A stretch of DNA of 64,000 nt, taken from contig CAINGU010000087.1 in assembly GCA_903848645.1 (NCBI GenBank), positions 186,001 to 250,000 of the forward strand. Reading direction: 5' to 3'. A program made the translations under genes and the position numbers. Shown one piece after another: positions 16,784 through 24,816 of the stretch (within the stretch, counting starts at the first letter, position 1; each line of letters opens with the position of its first letter). Origin of the DNA: an uncultured cyanobacterium. Lineage in GTDB: Bacteria > Cyanobacteriota > Cyanobacteriia > Cyanobacteriales > Nostocaceae. The notes under the pieces are model-generated. The model saw only the letters and a list, made by a program, of their open reading frames with translations. It did no database searches and was not told the origin of the DNA.

Positions 16784-19762
16784 TTATTTTTTTCCAAATC
16801 CTTTAGGTTCGTTTTGAGAATTGCCTTTTTTGGATTTTGGTTTAAAATTGGGTAATGGTGATGTTTTATTTGTTAATTTTGAGAATTTTCTCAGCATTTT
16901 TAATAATTGTAAACATTCTACAGTTTCATGATGCTTTAATCCTAAACATTGCTTATAAATTTCCAATGCTTCAACTAAAATTGGTTCAGCTATATTGAAT
17001 TTTTTCTGCCCAATGTAGATACTAGCCAGATTCCAAAGAGTAACTGCAATTTCTGTATTTTCTTTTGAAGAATAGCTTCTTTTAAGTTTCAATGTTTCCA
17101 AAAGTAGTATTTCAGCTTCACTCAAACGCCCCTGTTCTTGATATGTCAAAGCTAAGTTATCCATACTCATCATGATATGAGGATGGTTTATATCCAATAA
17201 ACATTTTCTTAAATTTAATGCTTGTATATGGAAATTTTCAGCTTTTTTCAAATCATTTTTAACTCGATACAATTCTGCCAAACTATATATGCTTGATGCT
17301 ACATCAGGATGTTTTTCGCCTAATATACTTCTTCTGAGTTCTAAACTTTTTTGATATAGATGTTCTGCCTGAGAATATTGTCCGTGTTCTTTATATAGTA
17401 ACGCTAGATTATTGAGAATAGTTGCTATAAATATGTGGTCTTCTCCCAACAGAGATTTTGTGAGTTTCAATGATTGGATATACAGTTGCTCTGATTTATT
17501 ATATTGCTTTTGAACGCGATACAGTTCGGCTAGATTATTGAGAATTGTCGCAACATTAATATGCTCATTACTAAGATGATCCTTGGGTAAAAGTTTTTTT
17601 ATCAATTCCAAGTTGTTTATCAAAATAGTTTCTGCTTCATCATAACGACCCTGATTTTGGTAAATAGTTGATAACATCTGTGTAGTATATAGCAAATCAT
17701 TGGGTAATTGATTTATACACAATCCCATATTTATTTCTAATGCTTTTTCTAGTAAAGTTTCTGCTTCAGAATAGCGACCTTGATGTTGGTATACAACTGA
17801 TAACCTATTAAAGGTCATTGCTTTACTAATTGCTATACCAAAAGAATTGTCTCCTAGTAAATGTTGATTAATTTCTAATACTGATAATAGTAAAGCCTCA
17901 GCTTGCTTATAACGCCCTTGACAATTGTAGAGCATAGCCAGGTTGATTAGACTTGTTCCTACAGCAGGATGATCTGAGGTAAACCGGTTTTGAACCAAAG
18001 ATAAACATTGCTTTAACCAAGGTTCTGCTTGCTCATACAAACCTTGACCTGAATAGAATTTTCCTAAGCTTTGAAAAGGCAAAATTAGATCGTGATCACT
18101 CAGAAATTGTCTTAGGTCTTCCTCATTAGCTACTTCTGCTACATGAGGCATCATCAAATTAAGTGTATAAATTTGCTGTCGAGTGGGTATATCAGGAATA
18201 GAACTGGCTATTTTAATAATTAGCTTGACGAAACCTTGTTTAAAATTATCTACTTTGGCTGACTTTTCCCGCTTCTCCCACATAAATTCCCGAATTAATG
18301 GATGTACTCTATAACTTCCTTGGCCTGTACGTTCCAATAAATTAAAATCTAATAAATCTCCTCTAGCTTCTTCCACAATATCTAAATCAATTTCTTGATT
18401 TTCTGAAACTGGTAAATTTTGATAAGCCTGTTTTACCAACTCCCAAGGAATATCAGCCAACGCAAATAAACTCAACATACAGCCTAATTCTTGGGCATTT
18501 TCATCTAAACGTTCCCAACTTAAATCAAAAGCATCATTTACCCCTAGTTTAGCCGTCATTGTAGCATCGGCTTTTATAATTGATGTATGTCTCAGCCGTT
18601 TTTTCTCTAGTAAAGAAAACATTATTTTTAATGACAAATCTGGATCACGATCTAAATAACGTCCAACTAACTCCAACCCCAAAGGTAAATAACCCAACCA
18701 ACTACATATTTTTTCAGCAATTTCTAATTCTTGTTCAATGCGTTCAGCACCAACTAAAGACTTTAATAAATCTAGTGCTGGCTGTGGTTGGAGTGTTTCA
18801 AGTGGCAAATGTGCAAATGAACGTCCTAAATTTTCTCGTCTGGTAAGAAGTATTGTAAAACTTGATGATTCTGGTGGTAAATAAGGTTTAATTTTTCCAT
18901 AGTCGCTGACATCATCTATTACTATCAGCCATTCACCAGTTCGCCAATTTCGCCAACAGTAATTTAACTGTGTTGGTATATCCCAATCTTCTGGCGGATT
19001 CAAATTTAAAAAACTTCGGGCAAAACTAACTATCTGTCTGGCTATATCTCCATCTCTACCATCTAACCAACAAACACTACCACTAGAAATATTAGATTTA
19101 TTCTCTCGACAATTTTGTAAATGTCTGAGTGAGTATTGTTTAGCAAATTCTGTTTTACCAACTCCACCCATTCCCACAATTACAGCAATTTTGCGTCCAT
19201 TTTGTTGCTGTAACAATTCATCTAGCTTTTTAACTTCGTCTTCACGTCCAACAAACTGCAAAACTCCATTAGGAGGAATATTTTCATAAGCTAAAATTTC
19301 TGCACTATCTGTATTAAATCCCTCATTTCCAGGAAAAAGAAACTTTAAAGCATCATACCGCTTTGGTAATTCTTCTAGTTTGACAAAGTTTACGGGTTCT
19401 TCAATTTGAAAATAGGTGTCATAAATCCAAAATTCATCAAAATTGCAAAGAACAACATATCGAGGTTTTGGCTTTAATTCATTCCAATATTCAAAGACTT
19501 GTTTATGATGTTTCTCTAGCTTTTCACCACGACTTTTCATTTCTAATAGTAGTCGTGGCCGCCACACCAAGTCCGCAAATTTTGTATGTTGTCCGTCTGA
19601 CTTAATTCGATACTCTAGCTTTGCACCTGCTTCAATACAACCCCGATGTCCAAATGCTTGGAAAAGTTTAACGCAAAATTCTTGTCCCTCACCTTTTTCA
19701 TAGCCTTTTAGGGAACGGGCAAAATTGATAAATTCTTGGATTTTGCTGGGTGTATCGGTCAT
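16784..19762 (-). CDS. STAND NTPase with N-terminal MmeI-like nuclease domain, NB-ARC and TPR repeats (candidate defence protein)
   Basis: The first 150 residues match the N-terminal nuclease region of MmeI-type restriction enzymes: FADLVW...LLLEMKSRG gives Asp64-X9-Glu74-X-Lys76, the same spacing as the MmeI catalytic D-X9-E-X-K, followed by RYVVLCNFDEFWIYD. An NB-ARC NTPase follows (Walker A GMGGVGKT at 197-204, Walker B WLIVIDDV at 278-285, GLPL-like LPLGLEL, VHPL in place of MHD). From about residue 560 there are some ten kinesin-light-chain type TPR units. The layout, effector-switch-sensor, is that of bacterial NLR-like antiviral proteins. No methylase is fused or adjacent. It appears to be a single-gene unit; accessory genes lie on one side and clp genes on the other. 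Confidence 0.88.
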   Translation of the reverse strand: MTDTPSKIQEFINFARSLKGYEKGEGQEFCVKLFQAFGHRGCIEAGAKLEYRIKSDGQHTKFADLVWRPRLLLEMKSRGEKLEKHHKQVFEYWNELKPKPRYVVLCNFDEFWIYDTYFQIEEPVNFVKLEELPKRYDALKFLFPGNEGFNTDSAEILAYENIPPNGVLQFVGREDEVKKLDELLQQQNGRKIAVIVGMGGVGKTEFAKQYSLRHLQNCRENKSNISSGSVCWLDGRDGDIARQIVSFARSFLNLNPPEDWDIPTQLNYCWRNWRTGEWLIVIDDVSDYGKIKPYLPPESSSFTILLTRRENLGRSFAHLPLETLQPQPALDLLKSLVGAERIEQELEIAEKICSWLGYLPLGLELVGRYLDRDPDLSLKIMFSLLEKKRLRHTSIIKADATMTAKLGVNDAFDLSWERLDENAQELGCMLSLFALADIPWELVKQAYQNLPVSENQEIDLDIVEEARGDLLDFNLLERTGQGSYRVHPLIREFMWEKREKSAKVDNFKQGFVKLIIKIASSIPDIPTRQQIYTLNLMMPHVAEVANEEDLRQFLSDHDLILPFQSLGKFYSGQGLYEQAEPWLKQCLSLVQNRFTSDHPAVGTSLINLAMLYNCQGRYKQAEALLLSVLEINQHLLGDNSFGIAISKAMTFNRLSVVYQHQGRYSEAETLLEKALEINMGLCINQLPNDLLYTTQMLSTIYQNQGRYDEAETILINNLELIKKLLPKDHLSNEHINVATILNNLAELYRVQKQYNKSEQLYIQSLKLTKSLLGEDHIFIATILNNLALLYKEHGQYSQAEHLYQKSLELRRSILGEKHPDVASSIYSLAELYRVKNDLKKAENFHIQALNLRKCLLDINHPHIMMSMDNLALTYQEQGRLSEAEILLLETLKLKRSYSSKENTEIAVTLWNLASIYIGQKKFNIAEPILVEALEIYKQCLGLKHHETVECLQLLKMLRKFSKLTNKTSPLPNFKPKSKKGNSQNEPKGFGKK

Positions 19763-19846
19763 GACAGGACTTTTATGATGGAGTCATTTATATTATTCCC
19801 TTTTTTAGGGTGCGATCGCTCTTAATTGGTAAAATTTATTCATAAT

Positions 19847-19984
19847 AGAGCATATCCTAAAAGTCAAAAAGTAGAAAAATATCGTCAAAATCAAGAAATA
19901 GAAATTTTACAATCTCCTGCAAATTTATCTGGAGAAGATGTATTACCAGGTTTTATTTTAGATTTGCAACCGATTTTTTCATAA
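19847..19984 (+). pseudogene. C-terminal remnant of a Uma2 family gene
   Basis: A 45-codon open stretch ends at a TAA and reads RAYPKSQKVEKYRQNQ, then GEDVLPGF and a PIF-type end, which is the typical C-terminus of Uma2 proteins. The catalytic N-terminal three quarters are missing, so this is a decayed gene fragment. The rest of the 440-base gap holds a HIP1 site and a GC-rich dispersed repeat near 20023-20047. Confidence 0.7.
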
Positions 19985-20205
19985 GAAATATAACGGTTAT
20001 TAGTCGAATGCCATACAATTAAGGGCGCAGACCCTGCGCCCCTACCTTTTTAATTGTGCTGTATTTTGCATCAAAGGTACTCAAGACCCAAATATTTTAA
20101 AATCTAGCTTTTTTCATCATCAGCGAGAAATCCGCACCCAAAATCAGGTGAGCATCGCGCTAGGATGTAATAGATTAACGGCATAATCTCAGATCATCAG
20201 TTGCT

Positions 20206-20898
20206 ATGGAAAATTCCCCCATCAAGTCAGTTCAAGCTTCTTCTTACTACGGCGACAGTTCCTACCGGACACCGCCACCAGATTTAGCTTCTCTACTTTT
20301 AAAAGAACGAATTGTCTATCTGGGAATGCCTTTAGTTTCAGCAGATGAATACAAACGTCAAATGGGCGTTGATGTCACAAAGCTAATTATTGCTCAGTTG
20401 CTCTATCTGAAATTTGACAATCCAGACAAGCCAATCTTCTTTTACATCAACTCAACGGGTACATCTTGGTACACAGGAGATGCCATTGGCTACGAAACAG
20501 AAGCCTTTGCCATCTGTGATACCATTAACTATATCAAAACACCCGTACATACAATTTGCATTGGTCAGGCGCTAGGAACAGCAGCACTGATTCTATCAGC
20601 CGGAACAAAAGGCCATCGAGCTAGTTTACCTCATGCCACTATTGTCCTTAACCAGCCTCGCAGTGGCACAAGGGGTCAAGCAACAGATATTCAAATTTAC
20701 GCCAAGGAAGTCTTAGCCAACAAAACAGCTATCCTGGATATTTTCTCTCAAAACACTGGACAGCCTGCGGAAAAAATTGCCAAAGACACTGAGCGGATGT
20801 TTTATTTGACACCCCAACAAGCCAAAGAGTATGGATTGATTGATCGCGTCCTGGAAAGCATGAAGGATCTGCCCAAACCTTTACCAATGATCGCTTAA
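20206..20898 (+). CDS. clpR: ClpR-like inactive Clp protease subunit
   Basis: The 230-residue protein has the ClpP fold sequence, but the nucleophile position is Gly124 (ICIGQALGTAA in place of [11 protein letters not shown]) and the catalytic His position is Asn149. It is therefore a ClpR-type structural subunit that joins active ClpP in a mixed barrel. The N-terminus is extended compared with ClpP. It is the first of three clp genes on the plus strand, 39 bp before the next, and they probably form one operon. Confidence 0.88.
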   Translation: MENSPIKSVQASSYYGDSSYRTPPPDLASLLLKERIVYLGMPLVSADEYKRQMGVDVTKLIIAQLLYLKFDNPDKPIFFYINSTGTSWYTGDAIGYETEAFAICDTINYIKTPVHTICIGQALGTAALILSAGTKGHRASLPHATIVLNQPRSGTRGQATDIQIYAKEVLANKTAILDIFSQNTGQPAEKIAKDTERMFYLTPQQAKEYGLIDRVLESMKDLPKPLPMIA

Positions 20899-20937
20899 GT
20901 TACTTCCAATCATCCCTAAATTCTTCTAATTATCCCT

Positions 20938-21597
20938 ATGCCTGTTCATTCAGCACTTCGAGTGCCTTATAACATTCCTGGTAGTAACCAGTGGCAGTGG
21001 GTCAGTATTAATCAACGCATGGCTCAGGAACGCATTCTCTTCCTGAACCAGCCACTCACTACCAATCTGGCCAATTCCCTCGTTTCCTCAATGCTGTATC
21101 TGGAGTCAGAGGATCACACCAAACCAATCTATCTTTATATCAATTCTCTCGGTGATCCTGTCCTGGCTGGCATGGATGAATCGGCTGGAATGATGGGAGT
21201 TAAGGCTTGTTTGGCGATTTACGACACCATCCAGTACATCAAGTCAGAAATTGTCACCATCTGCTTGGGTCAAGCGGTCGGCATGGCAGCCCTGATTCTA
21301 TCATCTGGAGCGAAAGGTAAAAGAGTCAGTTTACCTCATTGCAATATCGCACTTACCCAGTTTCGTGTCGCTACTCAGGGTCAAGCAACAGATATTCAAG
21401 TTAACGCTGAAGAAGTGTTGCAAAAAAAGGCCATAATTTTTGATATTTTTTCGCAAAACACGGGGCAAACAGCCGAAAAAATCTCGAAAGATAGTGAACG
21501 TATTTTTTATATGACTCCCCAGGAAGCTCAGGAATACGGACTAATTGATCGGGTGCTAGAAAGTACCAAGCATTTACAAAACTCTATCCCAGCTTGA
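20938..21597 (+). CDS. Second ClpR-like inactive Clp protease subunit
   Basis: The 219-residue protein resembles both neighbours. The nucleophile Ser is replaced by Gly115 (ICLGQAVGMAA) and the catalytic His by Thr140. It has an insertion of about eleven residues (DESAGMMGVKA) in the head region. Its N-terminus (RVPYNIPGSNQWQW) looks like that of the downstream ClpP, while the core looks like the upstream ClpR, so it may be a duplicate or a hybrid. Standard cyanobacterial clpR-clpP units have one inactive subunit; here there are two. Confidence 0.85.
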   Translation: MPVHSALRVPYNIPGSNQWQWVSINQRMAQERILFLNQPLTTNLANSLVSSMLYLESEDHTKPIYLYINSLGDPVLAGMDESAGMMGVKACLAIYDTIQYIKSEIVTICLGQAVGMAALILSSGAKGKRVSLPHCNIALTQFRVATQGQATDIQVNAEEVLQKKAIIFDIFSQNTGQTAEKISKDSERIFYMTPQEAQEYGLIDRVLESTKHLQNSIPA

Positions 21598-21677
21598 TCT
21601 AAATCCCCCAACTCTGGACTCTCAAGCCTTACAGAAAATTTACAGTTCCATCTTCTAGTCTCCACTAAAATTGTCCT

Positions 21678-22271
21678 ATGCCTATTGGTATTCCCAAAGT
21701 TCCTTATCGTCTCCCCGGTAGCACCTACGAACAATGGATTGATCTCGAAGATCGTCTATTTCGGGAGCGCATTATTTTCTTGACTGAGGAAGTTGATGAT
21801 GGCATTGCCAATGCGATTGTCGCTTATTTACTCTATTTAGATTCCGATGATCAGACAAAGCCGATTTATCTGTATATCAATTCTCCTGGTGGCTCTGTGA
21901 CTGCGGGATTGGCGATTTATGACACTATGCAGCACATCAAATCTGAGGTGGTGACAATTTGTGTCGGTTTGGCTGCTTCTATGGGATCTTTTCTGTTAGC
22001 TGCTGGAAGTAAAGGTAAGCGTATGGCTTTACCTCACTCCCGGATCATGATTCATCAACCTTCTGGTGGAACTCGCGGACAAGCCAGCGATATCGAAATT
22101 GAAGCGAGAGAGATTTTGCGGTTGCGTCACCAATTAAATCAAATTTATGTTGATAACACTGGTCAAACTTTAGACAAAATTGAGAAAGACATGAATCGTG
22201 ACTTTTTTATGTCTGCTCAAGAGGCTAAGGAATACGGTTTAATTGATCGTGTGATTGAAGAACGTATTTAG
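21678..22271 (+). CDS. clpP: ATP-dependent Clp protease proteolytic subunit ClpP
   Basis: The 197-residue protein keeps the full triad: Ser101 (GLAASMGS), His126 ([10 protein letters not shown]) and Asp171. It degrades proteins delivered by ClpC or ClpX. It follows the two inactive subunits on the same strand after an 80-bp gap and corresponds to the ClpP3 position of the cyanobacterial clpR-clpP3 operon. Length is normal for the family. Confidence 0.93.
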   Translation: MPIGIPKVPYRLPGSTYEQWIDLEDRLFRERIIFLTEEVDDGIANAIVAYLLYLDSDDQTKPIYLYINSPGGSVTAGLAIYDTMQHIKSEVVTICVGLAASMGSFLLAAGSKGKRMALPHSRIMIHQPSGGTRGQASDIEIEAREILRLRHQLNQIYVDNTGQTLDKIEKDMNRDFFMSAQEAKEYGLIDRVIEERI

Positions 22272-22374
22272 TTAGATAGTACAAAATAATTCAAAATTCA
22301 AGATATAAAGTTCAAAAGTATGGATTACTGATTTTGAATTTTTAATTTTGAATTTTGAATTGGAGCGCATCAAC

Positions 22375-22980
22375 ATGGATCTTGAAGATTATTACCGGAT
22401 ACTAGGTTTAAGGTCGGGAGCTTCTTTTGCTGATATTAAAGCGTCCTATCGCCGATTGGTACAGCAATATCATCCTGATATTAATCCCAATGATCTCAAA
22501 GCGAAAGACAAGTTTATTACGGTGACTGAGGCTTATAAGTTTCTGCAAACGGTATTACCACCAGAGGAAATTAAGCTACCGTCTAATGATATTAAAACTC
22601 ATGTTTCTCCACCTACAGAAGTAAAAACTCAACCAGCAGCTACAAAAACAACGGTTACATTTCATCCCCCAAATTTAGAGGATATAGAACAACGGTTAAA
22701 GTGGAAGACCTATGAACAGTTACAGCGGTTTTTGCAAGAAAGACGTTTTCCTCAAGCTATCGCTTTAGCAGAGGCTTTACTGGCACGCTTACCAGCAGAT
22801 AAGGAAGTACGTCAATGGTTAGCGATCGCTTATCAAATCTGGGGACGAGCTTTAATTACGGAAAAACAACTGCCAAAAGCCAGAATTTATCTGAAAAAAG
22901 CCTTAAAAACTGACCCATATAATAAAACTTTATGGAATGAAGTTCAGCAGGATTTTCAAAGTTTGGGATTGAAACTTTAG
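22375..22980 (+). CDS. J-domain protein with C-terminal TPR-like helices
   Basis: The 201-residue protein starts with a J domain (DYYRILGLRSGAS, then the HPD motif in QQYHPDINPND), a Pro/Thr-rich linker, and a C-terminal helical part that looks like TPR units (EKQLPKARIYLKKALKTDP). It should stimulate a DnaK chaperone on particular clients. The start at 22375 is chosen because a GGAG box lies about nine bases before it; the frame is open further upstream. It lacks the Gly/Phe and zinc domains of full DnaJ. Confidence 0.85.
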   Translation: MDLEDYYRILGLRSGASFADIKASYRRLVQQYHPDINPNDLKAKDKFITVTEAYKFLQTVLPPEEIKLPSNDIKTHVSPPTEVKTQPAATKTTVTFHPPNLEDIEQRLKWKTYEQLQRFLQERRFPQAIALAEALLARLPADKEVRQWLAIAYQIWGRALITEKQLPKARIYLKKALKTDPYNKTLWNEVQQDFQSLGLKL

Positions 22981-23083
22981 GTAATTGGTAATTGGTAATT
23001 GGTAATTGGTAATTGGTAATTGGTAATTGGTAATTGGTAATTGGTAATTGGTAATTGGTAATTGGTAATTGGTAATTGGTAAT
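22981..23083. repeat. STRR array GTAATTG, about 14.5 copies
   Basis: Unbroken 7-bp tandem repeats begin immediately after the stop of the J-domain gene and run for about 102 bases. This is the longest heptamer array in the window. Slippage should make its length variable. The remaining sequence to 23268 is AT-rich and shows no gene. Confidence 0.97.
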
Positions 23084-23268
23084 AGTTTATGATTTATCGT
23101 TTATTTTTAAATCAGGTTTTAGCCAAGTTGTGGGGATACAATAAATAACTAAACCTAGTTTTTTCAGTGTTAGCAAGTCTATACTAATGTCTGTTATATT
23201 AATCAATATCCCCGACTTCTTCAAGAATTTGGGGGTATTATCTTTGGAAAAAAAGTAGCAAGGTTTAT

Positions 23269-23529
23269 ATGTCTAACGATCTAATTACTGTAACTATAAA
23301 GTTATTTGCGATTTATCAAGAAGTTTATGGGGTGAACGAGTTAATGTGGGATTTTCCCCATGGTACATCTGTTCAAGCTGTGTGCGATCGCTTAATTAAT
23401 GAATATCCCCAACTAAGTCCTTGGCGTGATCTTACCCGATTTGGTATCAATTTACAATTTGTGTCACCGCAAACAATATTACAAAATCATGATGAAGTTG
23501 TGTTAATTCCTCCTGTCAGTGGTGGTTAA
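23269..23529 (+). CDS. moaD: MoaD/ThiS family sulfur carrier, probable molybdopterin synthase small subunit
   Basis: The 86-residue ubiquitin-like protein ends in the required Gly-Gly (PPVSGG) and has the VTIKLFAIYQEVYG start of MoaD proteins. The C-terminal glycine is thiocarboxylated and donates sulfur in molybdopterin formation. No other molybdenum cofactor gene is adjacent. ThiS is a less likely alternative because of the length and the LFA-type start. Confidence 0.85.
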   Translation: MSNDLITVTIKLFAIYQEVYGVNELMWDFPHGTSVQAVCDRLINEYPQLSPWRDLTRFGINLQFVSPQTILQNHDEVVLIPPVSGG

Positions 23530-23566
23530 TAATGATCAATTCAAATACATTAATAAAAGATAAAAT

Positions 23567-23974
23567 ATGATTAAGTGGATTTTTACGACAATTTTAATAA
23601 TTTGTTTAACAGCTTGTAGTAGTATTGCTTTATTACCAACACCGGAGTTAGTGCAAAAAGCGATCGCACTGCAACTAGAACAAACCCAACAGCAACTTAA
23701 CCAACAGCTAGATTTAAACTTCCAAAAATTTAATATTCAACGGATATCTATTACTCAAGAACAACCCCTCACCATTGAAAACTTACCAGCTTATCGGGTA
23801 CAGGGAAGTTATGATTTTACTGTGAAATTACCAAAACGCAGTTTTAAACAAGTTGAAAAACCCTTTGAAGTTTATCTACAAATTCAGAAAGAAGGTAAAA
23901 GTTGGCGGTTATTAATCCCAGAAAAAAACCGTCAAAATTCTCAATCAAAATGGCATAGTTACTTAATTCTTTAA
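23567..23974 (+). CDS. Small lipoprotein of unknown function
   Basis: The 135-residue protein has a short signal with a clear lipobox (IICLTAC, Cys17), so it is anchored to a membrane. The mature part is Gln-rich at first and then beta-rich (QGSYDFTVKLPKRSF). I do not recognise the family. It starts 37 bp after moaD on the same strand and may be co-transcribed with it. Confidence 0.75.
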   Translation: MIKWIFTTILIICLTACSSIALLPTPELVQKAIALQLEQTQQQLNQQLDLNFQKFNIQRISITQEQPLTIENLPAYRVQGSYDFTVKLPKRSFKQVEKPFEVYLQIQKEGKSWRLLIPEKNRQNSQSKWHSYLIL

Positions 23975-24369
23975 TTGGATCATTTTTGATTATGGTAATT
24001 ATCTTATCAAAAATATAAAATTATTTTATAAATTGATGTAACCTATTTGTACTAAAATCAATGTACATTAGCTAATACAGCAGATTTCGCTCTAATGAGA
24101 TACAAACTTGAATTATGAAACTCTTGTAGTGCGGGCATCTTGCCCGCTATATATGTACCTCATCACACCGGAAAGTGCTGTATAATCAAGATTCTAACCT
24201 AATTAAAAAATATATCAATCTCAGATTTAACCTGTGATATGTGATGGTTTAAGGTTAGACTCTGAATATATGGGAAAAAAATACTTCTTTCCTTAATTAT
24301 TGTAAAATTCACTTAACAAACAAAGATTTAGTTTGAGAAAGTGTCATCGGATACAAAGGAGAAATAACA
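23975..24369. other. Leader region of the 19-residue-repeat gene, with a miniature element
   Basis: This 395-base gap holds a putative miniature inverted-repeat element at 24075-24183 and otherwise AT-rich sequence. The ribosome binding site of the next gene (AAAGGAG) is at its end. Confidence 0.5.
24075..24183. mobile_element. Putative MITE with ATACAGC ends
   Basis: The left end ATACAGCAGATTTCGC and the inverted right end ATACAGCACTTTCCGG match at 7 of the first 7 bases and partly to about base 30 (ATGAGRTACA in both). A shorter relative with the same end lies at 57914-57971. A GCGGGCATCTTGCCCGC hairpin sits in the middle. Confidence 0.5.
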
Positions 24370-24675
24370 GTGACAGAAAATAATCAGGATCAGAGTGGTA
24401 ATACTGAAGAAACTTCTCAGGGAACTATCATAGTTGCTGGAATGCGTCCCATTACCACCGGGACTTTACAAGTAGTTGACACCTTCAACTCCATGGGAAT
24501 TCGTCCCATAGGTGCAAACACATTTCAAGTAGTTGATAGTATTAACTTGTCTGGTATTCGTCCCATTGCTTCTAGTACATTGGTAGTTGCTGACAACTAT
24601 TCTGTATTCGGAAATCGGCCAATAGCACCAAATACCTTTGATGATTCGGAAATTTTGATGGGTTTTCTAGATTAG
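24370..24675 (+). CDS. Protein of four tandem 19-residue RPI repeats
   Basis: The 101-residue protein has a polar acidic N-terminus of 25 residues and then four repeats of exactly 19 residues starting at Arg26, Arg45, Arg64 and Arg83, each beginning RPI and, in the first three, carrying a LQVVD/FQVVD/LVVAD strand. The last repeat ends at the C-terminus. The gene starts with GTG preceded by a strong AAAGGAG at good spacing and ends before a clear terminator, so it is a well-defined single-gene unit. I do not recognise a function. The regular repeats suggest a small beta-solenoid or a binding scaffold; a peptide-precursor role is possible but no modification genes are adjacent. Confidence 0.75.
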   Translation: MTENNQDQSGNTEETSQGTIIVAGMRPITTGTLQVVDTFNSMGIRPIGANTFQVVDSINLSGIRPIASSTLVVADNYSVFGNRPIAPNTFDDSEILMGFLD

Positions 24676-24756
24676 TTACAAAGTTAAGAATTCAGGAGTG
24701 AATTATCCAACGTTCTGAATTCTGGCATTACTAATTATTGTGACTATATTTTTCTC

Positions 24757-24788
24757 AACCTGGTTTTATCAATAAACTAGGTTTTTTT
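24757..24788 (+). terminator. Intrinsic terminator after the RPI-repeat gene
   Basis: AACCTGGTTT and AAACTAGGTT form a 10-bp stem with one G-T pair and a 7-base loop, followed directly by a run of T. This is a textbook rho-independent terminator. Confidence 0.88.
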
Positions 24789-24816
24789 ATTGGGTAAATA
24801 TCTCAAATATATTCAG

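Noticed and set aside
18580-18846. 88-codon plus-strand frame inside the NB-ARC gene
   Set aside because: Contained in a well-supported 992-residue gene on the other strand.
22981-23083. Possible CRISPR or origin iterons
   Set aside because: Seven-base units without spacers; typical STRR.
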